Positions 1-5,523 of a DNA stretch of 6,181 nucleotides are shown piece by piece. Every line of letters begins with the position of its first letter. The first letter of the stretch is position 1. A model generated the notes under the pieces. The model was not told where the DNA came from and made no database searches. It saw only the letters and a list, made by a program, of their open reading frames with translations. The DNA is from Rhodospirillales bacterium (GTDB taxonomy: Bacteria; Pseudomonadota; Alphaproteobacteria; Rhodospirillales_A; Casp-alpha2): NCBI GenBank assembly GCA_016763915.1, contig JAESSX010000283.1:1-6181 (forward strand), written 5' to 3'. The position numbers were made by a program, and so were the translations under genes.

Positions 1-62
1 ACAAGGCTGTTAACTTTTATATACGGGTATAGATAGGACGGTTTTTAAACTTGTCAGTTCAG

Positions 63-77
63 GTCGTTCTCAACGAC
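63..77. repeat. short perfect inverted repeat (6-bp stem, 3-nt loop)
   Basis: GTCGTT, then three bases, then AACGAC. It lies about 30 bases downstream of the stop codon of the minus-strand TPR-like gene, where a transcription terminator could sit. No T-run follows on the minus strand, so a classical intrinsic terminator is not supported. I see nothing else in positions 1-103. Confidence 0.35.
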
Positions 78-103
78 ACTTCATTGTTATTATTCGCCCA
101 ATA

Positions 104-859
104 CTAACTCTTATAGTTCTCGACTACAGTCATATATTGTTCAATCAGTGGCGCGAGTTCTTGTTTATAATTTTTTAACAATTGATGCGCTTTTTTATCG
201 AGCGCTTTAAAACGAGGGTTGTCTCGATACTCATCCCAGACTATTTCATCGGTTATAAGGGTTGGAGCTTGTCTTATAAATCTGATAGTGGCGATAAATC
301 CACGATTAATCTGGTGTTCTAGCTCATCCAAAGCCTCTTTTTTATTTTGCATGGCGAATAGTTTTGCGTCGATAAAAGGGTCGGTAAATCCAATCCAGTT
401 TTTAAAATTGTTATTGTCAGTTATCGACAGTAGATTATCCTTTAATTTTTCGGCTTTCTCATGCTGGCCTACCTTTTTCAATAGAAAATATTTAAGAATA
501 ACAGTGTTTAGAGTCCGATATCCATCTTTTAGAAAATCTTGCCTTTTGAAGTTATCGTCAGTAATGCCGACAGTACGGAGGAGGTATTCTCCGACAAGCT
601 CCAAAGAGAGCGGGTAATTTCTTACTCTCAGACAACTTTCCATTTGTCTCAACTCACAAATTAAGGTATCAAATTCTATCGCTTCATTGTTTTCTGCGGC
701 ATCACGCAACTGCGGGTTATTGAAACTAGTGATTTTCTCCAGGGCTTTATAAAGATCTTGATGAGTGCTAAACAAAGCTAGATGTCCCAGTGCATAATAG
801 TGTTGAAAAGGTGACGAGGGTCGAGCATCTGGGAAAAAATCGGGATCGTCATCATCCAT
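104..859 (-). CDS. hypothetical TPR-like protein, probably a C-terminal fragment
   Basis: The reading frame encodes 251 residues and is AT-rich, with many AAT, AAA and TTT codons, unlike every other gene here. The body is helical and TPR-like, for example around residues 115-150 (ILKYFLLKKVGQHEKAEKL). It ends with DEYRDNPRFKALDKK, which resembles the last repeat (the 'DPRFQAL' ending) of TPR domains in winged-helix CadC-type regulators and related proteins. No DNA-binding, signal or catalytic domain is visible. The first ~10 codons (MDDDDPDFFP) lie in DNA that codes, in another frame, for the conserved end of the ABC permease, so this start is probably an artefact and the true N-terminal region is missing. 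Upstream I see no convincing ribosome binding site of its own. It is most likely the 3' part of a larger foreign gene joined to the permease. The exact function is unknown; the TPR call is by eye. Confidence 0.6.
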   Translation of the reverse strand: MDDDDPDFFPDARPSSPFQHYYALGHLALFSTHQDLYKALEKITSFNNPQLRDAAENNEAIEFDTLICELRQMESCLRVRNYPLSLELVGEYLLRTVGITDDNFKRQDFLKDGYRTLNTVILKYFLLKKVGQHEKAEKLKDNLLSITDNNNFKNWIGFTDPFIDAKLFAMQNKKEALDELEHQINRGFIATIRFIRQAPTLITDEIVWDEYRDNPRFKALDKKAHQLLKNYKQELAPLIEQYMTVVENYKS

Positions 860-1851
860 TCCCGGGCCTGGACCGGCGCGAACACCATGACCATCCCCGG
901 GATCGCCGGCACCAGCGGCAACAGCCCCAGATAGGTCTGCGCCTCCTTGAAACTGCGGGTCAGGGTGGCAATGATGAACTGCACCCCCACCGCCACCATC
1001 ATCAGCGGCAGCGTGACGACAAAAATGACGGCGACGGCGGTGACGTCGAAAATTTTGGCGAAGGTGAAATCGCCGCCCACGGTTTGAAAGATCACCACGA
1101 ACGCCGCCAGTTGAACCAGCACCCCGGCGGCGGTGTACAGCAACGCCGCCAGGTACTTGCCCAGCATGATGCCCCAGCGCGCCACCGGATTGACCAGCAA
1201 CGGTTCCAGCGACCCCCGTTCGCGTTCGCCCGAGGTGGTGTCCATGGCCAGATAGACGCCGCCCATGAACAGGTTGAAGATGAACAGCGGCGGCACCATC
1301 AACAGCAGGATTTCGACGATGTGGGTGCCCGCCTTGACGTCCTGGCTCCTGATCGCCAGCGGTTGCAGGACATCCAGGTCGACGCCCTTGTCCTTGATGC
1401 GCTGGCCCCAGACCTTGCGATTAAAGTCGCCCAGCAGCGTCGCCGTGCGGTTCAGCGCGATCAGTCCCGGCAGGCGCGACGAATTGGAGACCACCGTGAT
1501 CCGCGCCGTCCTCTCGGCCTTGAAATTGGCATCGAAGTCATCCGGGATCACCACCACGGTTTCCAGGTCGCCGCCGCGTACGGCGCCTTCCACGTCGGCG
1601 GGCGCCGGCACGATGCGGACGCCGCGGCCGTTCAGGTAACGGACCAGGTCGGGCGCGTTCTCGGCGCCGCTGAGCGCCAGGGACGCCTGGCCGGGCTTGG
1701 CCACCGTCACCACGTCGACGATGGCGGAAATCATCAGGCCCAGCAGCAACGGCCCCAGCAACGGATAGATCAGCGCCACCAGCAAGGAGCGCCGGTCGCG
1801 GGAATTGTCCACGGCCTCCTTGACGAAGATGATGAAAACCTTAGTCCACAT
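778..1851 (-). CDS. ABC-2 type export permease, NatB-like, C-terminally truncated
   Basis: This is the membrane subunit of an ABC-2 exporter in the inner membrane, 357 residues as read. It begins with a transmembrane helix around residues 25-46 (ALIYPLLGPLLLGL). A large extracytoplasmic domain follows, to about residue 178. Then comes a membrane domain with helices near 179-203, 230-255 and 268-295 and a further hydrophobic segment near 309-327. The coupling motif GERERGSLEPLL sits near residues 208-219, as is usual in NatB/ABC-2 permeases. Family members normally continue after TIPIFSQ with a loop and a last transmembrane helix, reaching roughly 390-400 residues. Here residues 342-357 (MLDPRHLFNTIMHWDI) come from the adjoining AT-rich DNA, and the last helix is missing. 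The start follows the ATPase stop by one base (TGACATG), so the two are translationally coupled. The substrate cannot be told; NatAB itself exports sodium. The product is probably non-functional in this form. Confidence 0.85.
   Translation of the reverse strand: MWTKVFIIFVKEAVDNSRDRRSLLVALIYPLLGPLLLGLMISAIVDVVTVAKPGQASLALSGAENAPDLVRYLNGRGVRIVPAPADVEGAVRGGDLETVVVIPDDFDANFKAERTARITVVSNSSRLPGLIALNRTATLLGDFNRKVWGQRIKDKGVDLDVLQPLAIRSQDVKAGTHIVEILLLMVPPLFIFNLFMGGVYLAMDTTSGERERGSLEPLLVNPVARWGIMLGKYLAALLYTAAGVLVQLAAFVVIFQTVGGDFTFAKIFDVTAVAVIFVVTLPLMMVAVGVQFIIATLTRSFKEAQTYLGLLPLVPAIPGMVMVFAPVQAREWMMTIPIFSQMLDPRHLFNTIMHWDI
820..860. other. compositional and gene-fusion junction
   Basis: To the left the DNA is AT-rich; to the right it is strongly GC-rich. 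The permease matches its family up to the TIPIFSQ motif (codons ending near 829) and then runs into 16 unrelated residues. The TPR-like gene has its apparent start inside the same stretch. Both genes are on the minus strand but in different frames. The exact breakpoint cannot be placed better than about 20 bases by eye. I see no terminal inverted repeat, transposase or tRNA that would mark a mobile element edge. Confidence 0.6.
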
Positions 1852-1852
1852 G

Positions 1853-2590
1853 TCAACCGCCCGCCTCGCCGCCGGCCGCTTCGGTGACCGCCAGGAACAT
1901 GTTTTCGATGGTCGTCTCCCCGGTCCGGCGCAGCAGTTCGTCGACCGTGCCCTCGGCGACGACGCGGCCCCGCGACAACACCACGATACGGTCGGACATC
2001 GCCGCCACCTCGTTCATGATATGGCTGCAAAACAGCACGCAACGGCCCTTGGCGCGCCAATGGCGAAGCAATCCGTGAACGGCGCGGGAACTGGCGACGT
2101 CCAGGCCGTTGGTCGGTTCGTCCAGGATCAGGTTGTGGGGTTCGTGCACCAACGCCCGGGCAAGGCCGACCTTGCGGGCCTGGCCCTTGGAAAACCCCTT
2201 GGCGCGGCGGTCGATGAATTCGGACAGTTGAAGCGTATCGATCAATTCGTCCAGGCGCCGGGCCAGGGCGGCGCCGTCCATGCCGTGCAGGCGGCCGTAA
2301 TATTGAACGTGCTCGCGCGCGGTCAGGCGCGGATAGAGACCGCGGCTGTCCGGCAGCACGCCGATCCGGCCCTGCACTTGGGTCCGCTCGCTGACGGTGT
2401 CGTAACCATCGACGCGGGCCCAACCCTGGTCCGGGTTCATCACGGTATAGAGAATCCGCAAAGCCGTCGTCTTGCCGGCCCCGTTGGGGCCGATCAGACC
2501 GGTGACTTCCCCGTCGCGGGCCTTGAAACCGATACCGTCGAGCGCGACCACCGAATGAAAGGTTTTGCGGATTCCATGAATATTGATCAT
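1853..2590 (-). CDS. ABC transporter ATP-binding protein, NatA-like
   Basis: This is the cytoplasmic ATPase that powers the neighbouring ABC-2 permease. With the start at 2590 it has 245 residues, a normal length. Walker A is GPNGAGKTT (residues 34-42), the signature is FSKGQ (133-137), Walker B with the catalytic Glu is LILDEP (154-159, Glu158), the D-loop is GLD (162-164) and the switch His is in CSH (His190). The Q-loop position carries Asp (LPDSRGLYPRLTARE, 79-93), a pattern typical of NatA-type proteins and not a defect. The frame stays open 150 bases further upstream, but that extension has no family character and runs into the palindrome at 2711-2748, so MINIHGIRKTF is chosen as the N-terminus. 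A weak GGTGA precedes this ATG. It is first in a two-gene operon with the permease, and is divergent from flp. Confidence 0.92.
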   Translation of the reverse strand: MINIHGIRKTFHSVVALDGIGFKARDGEVTGLIGPNGAGKTTALRILYTVMNPDQGWARVDGYDTVSERTQVQGRIGVLPDSRGLYPRLTAREHVQYYGRLHGMDGAALARRLDELIDTLQLSEFIDRRAKGFSKGQARKVGLARALVHEPHNLILDEPTNGLDVASSRAVHGLLRHWRAKGRCVLFCSHIMNEVAAMSDRIVVLSRGRVVAEGTVDELLRRTGETTIENMFLAVTEAAGGEAGG

Positions 2591-2710
2591 TTCACCAACT
2601 TTTCTTACGGTATTAACCGGAAATACTCCACTTTCGGTCGCCGCAGCGGATGGTGGGGATTTTCCCCGGTATTTTGTCAGCCCCCCGGCCAACTGGAAAG
2701 AGATTGTTCT

Positions 2711-2748
2711 CCAAATGATTGAAAAATAACTATTTTTCAATCATTTGG
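2711..2748. repeat. perfect 18-bp inverted repeat with 2-nt centre
   Basis: The left arm 2711-2728 starts CCAAATGATTG; the right arm 2731-2748 ends CAATCATTTGG and is its exact reverse complement. Only the two bases AC separate them. The repeat is AT-rich and lies about 120 bases upstream of the NatA-like start and about 210 bases upstream of flp. As RNA from either strand it would form a long hairpin; as DNA it could be a dyad operator. No T-run follows on either side, so it is not a standard terminator. Its role is unknown. Confidence 0.9.
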
Positions 2749-2900
2749 TTAAACGCATATTCCTCCCCCAGGCATGATCCCGTTTAATTTTAGTAAAATT
2801 TTAGAAACAATTTTCGGGTTCAATCCTATTGACTTAGGGAATCGCTTTTGCCACCCTAGCGGCCTTAATAAAGGGGTTCTCGTGGCATTCGCCGTCGGTC

Positions 2901-2927
2901 TTGCTAAGAAAGCCCGGCTAATAATAT
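2901..2927 (+). promoter_or_regulatory. possible sigma70-type promoter for flp
   Basis: TTGCTA (2901-2906) and TAATAT (2922-2927) are separated by 15 bases, shorter than the ideal 17. The -10 is good and the -35 only partial. Transcription would start near 2934, giving a leader of about 20 bases before the flp start, which fits a strongly expressed pilin. This is a visual match only. Confidence 0.3.
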
Positions 2928-2955
2928 TCCGAACCTGATACAGGAGTTAAGGAAA

Positions 2956-3129
2956 ATGAAAAATACTTTCAGCCGGCTCATTAAGAGCCTCTCAAAGAAC
3001 GAAGACGGCGCAACGGCTATCGAATACGGTTTGATCGCCGGCCTTATTGCTATCATTATTATTACGGGTCTTACGCTTCTCGGCACCGACTTGAGCAACA
3101 TGTTCAACCAGGTCGCCAATAAGCTGTAG
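2956..3129 (+). CDS. flp: Flp/Fap-type (type IVb) prepilin
   Basis: This encodes the major subunit precursor of a Tad/Flp adhesion pilus, 57 residues, the usual size. The leader is short and basic (MKNTFSRLIKSLSKNEDG). The prepilin peptidase site is expected after Gly18, giving a mature N-terminus of ATAIEY with the characteristic Glu at +5 (Glu23) and Tyr at +6 (Tyr24). A single hydrophobic helix (about residues 25-42, GLIAGLIAIIIITGLTLL) follows, then a short polar tail ending NQVANKL. The start is well supported by AGGAG at 2942-2946. The gene is shorter than usual ORF cut-offs and easily missed. The peptidase that should process it, CpaA, is encoded about 215 bases downstream on the same strand. 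The pilus assembly genes themselves are not in this window. Confidence 0.93.
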   Translation: MKNTFSRLIKSLSKNEDGATAIEYGLIAGLIAIIIITGLTLLGTDLSNMFNQVANKL

Positions 3130-3162
3130 GCTTTAATACAGACTTAATTTATCGCCTTTTTT
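3128..3162 (+). terminator. weak terminator-like structure after flp
   Basis: AGGC (3128-3131) can pair with GCCT (3154-3157), with an inner TTAA/TTAA pairing, and the stem runs into six Ts (3157-3162). It begins in the flp stop codon. The stem is short and interrupted, so this is only a candidate for trimming or partial termination of the abundant pilin message. Confidence 0.25.
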
Positions 3163-3231
3163 GCCGAACCCCTGACCGCCTACGGGACTCCGTTTCCCGG
3201 CATCATGGGCGCAGACCGCGCAAGGGCGATG

Positions 3232-3255
3232 ATGAAACAAGAAACCAAGACCTGA
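3232..3255 (+). other. possible leader peptide MKQETKT upstream of cpaA
   Basis: A tiny frame, ATG (3232) to TGA (3253-3255), is preceded by AAGGG at 3222-3226, five bases from the ATG. An in-frame ATG also lies directly before it at 3229. Its last codons overlap the left arm of the terminator-like hairpin at 3242-3301. This may be chance; the only support is the ribosome binding site and the position. Confidence 0.2.
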
Positions 3256-3301
3256 GACTGCTTCCTGTTTTCAAGGAACATTCCCGGGCCTTGGTTTTTT
3301 T
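3242..3301 (+). terminator. terminator- or attenuator-like hairpin between flp and cpaA
   Basis: AAACCAAG (3242-3249) is complementary to CTTGGTTT (3290-3297), and seven Ts follow or overlap the stem (3295-3301). A competing stem, CAAGG (3272-3276) with CCTTG (3289-3293), uses the same right arm and also ends at the T-run. Within the loop TTCC (3262-3265) can pair with GGAA (3275-3278). This is best read as an intrinsic terminator limiting read-through from the pilin gene into cpaA. The two mutually exclusive stems are also compatible with attenuation. Confidence 0.45.
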
Positions 3302-3344
3302 CATGCCCGGACCCGTTCTTCCGGGCCGCATGGAGAAATCAAGC

Positions 3345-3881
3345 GTGGGCGCATTCCTGGAAACCCTGCATTGGCTGGCCGCGGCGTCCTATCCGTTGTG
3401 TTTAGGGTACGGCGTGGTATCCGATGTCCGCCGCCTGATCATCCCCAACGGGACCTGTATCCTGATTGCGGTGATGTTCCTGCCCACGGCCCTGCTGGCG
3501 GGGATGGAATTTTCGTCCCTGGCCTGGCATTACGCCGTCGGGGCCGGGTTTCTGGCGGTCGGGCTGGCCCTGTTTTCCCGCAACCTGATCGGCGGCGGCG
3601 ACGCAAAGCTTCTGGCCGCGGCCGGTGTCTGGATCGGGCCCGGCGATTTATGGGCCTATGTCGGGCTGGTCGCCGTGCTGGGCGGGGTTCTGGCCGGCCT
3701 GATTCTGATCGCGCAAAAATTCCGCGACACTTCATCGTTCCTGGGCGCCGTTCCCTGGCTTGGCCACGAAGACGCCAAAACGCAACCGACGCCTTACGGC
3801 GTCGCCATCGGCGTGGCGGCGGTTTATCTGTTTTACGGCAACCCGGTCTTTCCGCATGCCTGGACTCTGGCCTTGGGATAG
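3345..3881 (+). CDS. cpaA: prepilin peptidase CpaA/TadV (A24 family)
   Basis: This is an inner-membrane aspartic peptidase that removes the leader of Flp prepilins. It has 178 residues when started at GTG 3345, which is typical for the short CpaA/TadV form lacking the N-terminal methylase domain of PilD. The two catalytic aspartates are visible: Asp27 in SDVRRLIIPN and Asp86 in GGGDAK. A conserved PYGVAIG is at residues 150-156. About five hydrophobic segments are seen (roughly 8-25, 38-54, 60-78, 103-123, 153-165). The frame is open upstream to TTG 3291 with ATGs at 3303 and 3330. Those starts overlap a T-run and a 7-bp hairpin (3305-3326) and lack a ribosome binding site, while GGAGA at 3332-3336 sits well for GTG 3345. 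Its obvious substrate, Flp, is encoded just upstream. Confidence 0.92.
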   Translation: MGAFLETLHWLAAASYPLCLGYGVVSDVRRLIIPNGTCILIAVMFLPTALLAGMEFSSLAWHYAVGAGFLAVGLALFSRNLIGGGDAKLLAAAGVWIGPGDLWAYVGLVAVLGGVLAGLILIAQKFRDTSSFLGAVPWLGHEDAKTQPTPYGVAIGVAAVYLFYGNPVFPHAWTLALG

Positions 3882-3889
3882 AAACGCTA

Positions 3890-4039
3890 TTACTTAGCGC
3901 ACTTGGCGGCAACGGTAGCGAGTGTGGTAACCGCTTTGGTCAACTGGGACTGCTGGTACACGATCACTCCGGTCAGCGACAGAATAACAATTATGACCAC
4001 TATGCCGGTGAGGTTTGAAATCGATGATCCTTGATCCAT
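3890..4039 (-). CDS. small single-pass membrane protein, uncharacterised
   Basis: This encodes 49 residues, from ATG at 4037-4039 to TAA at 3890-3892. A good ribosome binding site (AAGGA) lies about six bases upstream of the ATG. The sequence starts MDQGSSISNL, has one clear hydrophobic helix (about residues 11-28, TGIVVIIVILSLTGVIVY) and ends in a short tail, QQSQLTKAVTTLATVAAKCAK, that could form an amphipathic helix. It resembles Flp in size and architecture but has no Gly-X4-Glu-Tyr processing site, so I do not call it a pilin. It converges on cpaA with 8 bases between the stop codons, and a 5-bp hairpin (3885-3899) spans its stop. No other gene explains this interval. I do not recognise a family; a role linked to the pilus or the envelope is only suggested by location. 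Confidence 0.6.
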   Translation of the reverse strand: MDQGSSISNLTGIVVIIVILSLTGVIVYQQSQLTKAVTTLATVAAKCAK

Positions 4040-4046
4040 TTCAGTT

Positions 4047-4075
4047 CCTTTTAAAGGATAGAAGAATTAGCTAAT
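4047..4075. promoter_or_regulatory. two small palindromes upstream of the 49-aa gene
   Basis: CCTTT-T-AAAGG (4047-4057) contains the ribosome binding site of the minus-strand gene, and ATTAGCTAAT (4066-4075) is a perfect 10-base palindrome a few bases further upstream. They could be operator or translational control elements. Both are short and AT-rich, so chance is possible. Confidence 0.25.
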
Positions 4076-4133
4076 GGTACCCGTAAAAAGTTAACACCAA
4101 GACCACACCCCGGGCAATATTGACGGCGGGGTT

Positions 4134-4162
4134 TTGCATGCCGGACCGGGGGCGGGTAAACT
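4134..4162 (+). promoter_or_regulatory. possible promoter for the glycosyltransferase operon
   Basis: TTGCAT (4134-4139) and TAAACT (4157-4162) are 17 bases apart, giving a start near 4169 and a leader of about 50 bases. Three of six and four of six positions match the sigma70 consensus. A GGCGG/CCGCC dyad (4151-4155, 4163-4167) surrounds the -10 element. This is a visual match only. Confidence 0.3.
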
Positions 4163-4221
4163 CCGCCGCCGGTTCAATCCCGGGCCATTACCCGTTTTCT
4201 TTTAACGACCAGGGGATCGTC

Positions 4222-5466
4222 ATGAGCGTCACCGCGCCCGACAATGTGACACGCACCAAACTTCCGGGCGACGACGAAGCCGTCCTGATGATCCCGCCCG
4301 GCGACGTCGAGGCGCCGGAAATTTCCATCGTCATTCCGGCCATGAACGAACAGGCCGTGGTCGGCGAATTCATGGACTGGTGCAATGAGGGCATCGCCAA
4401 AGCCGGTGTCTCCGCCGAGGTCCTGATCGTCGACAGTTCCACCGACCGCACCCCCGAAATCGCGCTGGCCAAGGGCGCCAGGGTCCTGAAGACGCCGTGC
4501 CGCGGCCTGGGCCGCGCCTATCAGGACGCGACCCCCGTGATCCGCGGGCGGTACGTTATTCTTGGCGACGCCGACTGCACCTATGACTTCCGCGAGCTGG
4601 AACCGTTTTTGCAAAAATTCCGGGACGGCCACCAATTCATCATGGGGTCGCGCTTCCGGGGCTCCATCGAGGCCGGCGCCATGCCGGCGCTGCACCGGTA
4701 TTTCGGCACGCCGATAACCAATTTCCTGCTCAACCTGATTTACGGCACCCGCTTTTCGGACATCCATTGCGGCATGCGGGGCATCACGCTGGACGCGCTC
4801 AAGGCCATGACCATCCACTCGCAGTCCTGGGAATACGCGTCGGAAATGGTCGTCAAATCGGTGCGCATGAAGCTCGACACCGTCGAGGTGCCTGTCAAAT
4901 TCTACAAGGACCGTCACGGCCGCGTCAGCCATCACAAGCGCATCGGCTGGTTTTCGCCGTGGCAGGCCGGGTGGATCAACCTGCGCGCGATGTTGATCTA
5001 CGGCGCCGATTTCTTCGTCATGAAGCCAGGCGCCGTGCTGCTGGCGATGGGGCTGGTCCTGACCATGGCCCTGAGCGCCGGACCGGTGACCGTCTCGGGC
5101 GTCACCTTTTCACTCAACACCATGTGGCTGGGGGCGACGATGTCCATTATCGGCCTGCAGAGCATTTTTCTCGGCTGCATGGCGGAAACCCTGTACGACC
5201 CCACCGGAAACGCTCGACGGCGATGGCTGAAAACGTTCGCCTACACGCCGACGATCATCGCCGCGGGGCTCTTGTTTCTCGTCGGCCTGGTGCTCGCCGC
5301 TAATTTCGCCGCCGCCTATTCCGGCGCCGGGTTTACCGTGTTCGCCGGCAATATCAACACCAACCATCTCGCCGTGATCGGTCTCGTGGCCATGGTGTTG
5401 TCGTTTCTGACCTTCGTGTCCACCCTGTTGCTGCACGCCATCGCGGCTTATACCAAGGGTCGTTGA
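4222..5466 (+). CDS. membrane-anchored family 2 glycosyltransferase
   Basis: This enzyme of 414 residues probably moves a sugar from a nucleotide donor to a polyprenyl phosphate or a related lipid at the inner membrane. The N-terminal GT-A domain shows ISIVIPAMNE (34-43), VLIVDSSTDRT (67-77), the metal-binding DAD motif in ILGDADCTYDF (Asp116, Asp118), MGSRF (141-145) and DIHCGMRG (180-187). A conserved GRVSHHKRIGW (233-243) follows before the membrane. The C-terminal part has four hydrophobic helices (about 268-287, 298-321, 343-364, 383-407). This is the DPM1/dolichol-phosphate-glucose synthase-like plan with a membrane tail. The start ATG 4222 is preceded by AGGGGA (4211-4216), five bases away; an in-frame extension to 4120 has no family character. 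The acceptor and sugar cannot be read from the sequence. It is first of at least three same-strand genes. Confidence 0.9.
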   Translation: MSVTAPDNVTRTKLPGDDEAVLMIPPGDVEAPEISIVIPAMNEQAVVGEFMDWCNEGIAKAGVSAEVLIVDSSTDRTPEIALAKGARVLKTPCRGLGRAYQDATPVIRGRYVILGDADCTYDFRELEPFLQKFRDGHQFIMGSRFRGSIEAGAMPALHRYFGTPITNFLLNLIYGTRFSDIHCGMRGITLDALKAMTIHSQSWEYASEMVVKSVRMKLDTVEVPVKFYKDRHGRVSHHKRIGWFSPWQAGWINLRAMLIYGADFFVMKPGAVLLAMGLVLTMALSAGPVTVSGVTFSLNTMWLGATMSIIGLQSIFLGCMAETLYDPTGNARRRWLKTFAYTPTIIAAGLLFLVGLVLAANFAAAYSGAGFTVFAGNINTNHLAVIGLVAMVLSFLTFVSTLLLHAIAAYTKGR

Positions 5467-5468
5467 TA

Positions 5469-5516
5469 ATGACCCCTCCCTGGTATTTTGCACCCGATGG
5501 CGGGCCGGCGGAATAG
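5469..5516 (+). other. 15-codon open frame between glycosyltransferase and methyltransferase
   Basis: ATG 5469 opens three bases after the glycosyltransferase stop and reads MTPPWYFAPDGGPAE to TAG at 5514-5516. AAGGG at 5455-5459 could serve as its ribosome binding site. It ends eight bases before the preferred methyltransferase start. It may couple translation of the two genes, or be a chance frame. Confidence 0.2.
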
Positions 5517-5523
5517 GCCGCCC

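Larger units (their letters stand above)
2591..2955. other. divergent intergenic region between the ABC operon and flp
   Basis: This stretch of 365 bases has no supportable gene. Its middle (about 2700-2850) is much more AT-rich than the flanks. It holds a perfect 18-bp inverted repeat (2711-2748), a smaller dyad GGGGA-TTT-TCCCC (2655-2667) on the ABC side, and a TTGACT hexamer at 2829-2834 without a good -10 at the right distance. It must carry promoters for both the leftward ABC operon and the rightward flp gene. Confidence 0.6.

Noticed and set aside
133..137. Asp in place of Gln in the Q-loop and SKGQ instead of SGGQ in the ATPase, seen as possible defects
   Set aside because: These variants are normal in NatA-type ATPases; all catalytic motifs are intact. 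Positions given here are residue numbers of the ATPase, not bases.
790..1887. Long plus-strand open frame of 365 codons opposite the permease
   Set aside because: It is rich in His, Gln, Arg and Asp with no domain character, the usual antisense shadow of a GC-rich gene. The minus strand carries clear ABC-2 motifs.
1770..2423. Minus-strand open frame overlapping the ATPase in another frame
   Set aside because: It is a Pro/Arg/Gly-rich shadow; the overlapping frame has Walker A, signature and Walker B motifs.
2591..2740. 50-residue N-terminal extension of the ATPase
   Set aside because: The extension has no ABC family character and its first codons lie within the palindrome. MINIHGIRKTF is where family similarity begins.
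2711..2748. Palindrome as intrinsic terminator or insertion sequence end
   Set aside because: No T-run follows on either strand, and no transposase or matching second end is present.
2883..2904. Possible sigma54 promoter (TGGCA ... TTGC) before flp
   Set aside because: The spacing between the two elements is about seven bases too long for the -24/-12 arrangement.
2904..3119. Minus-strand open frame opposite flp
   Set aside because: It is the complement of the well-supported Flp gene, and no ribosome binding site or family resemblance is seen.
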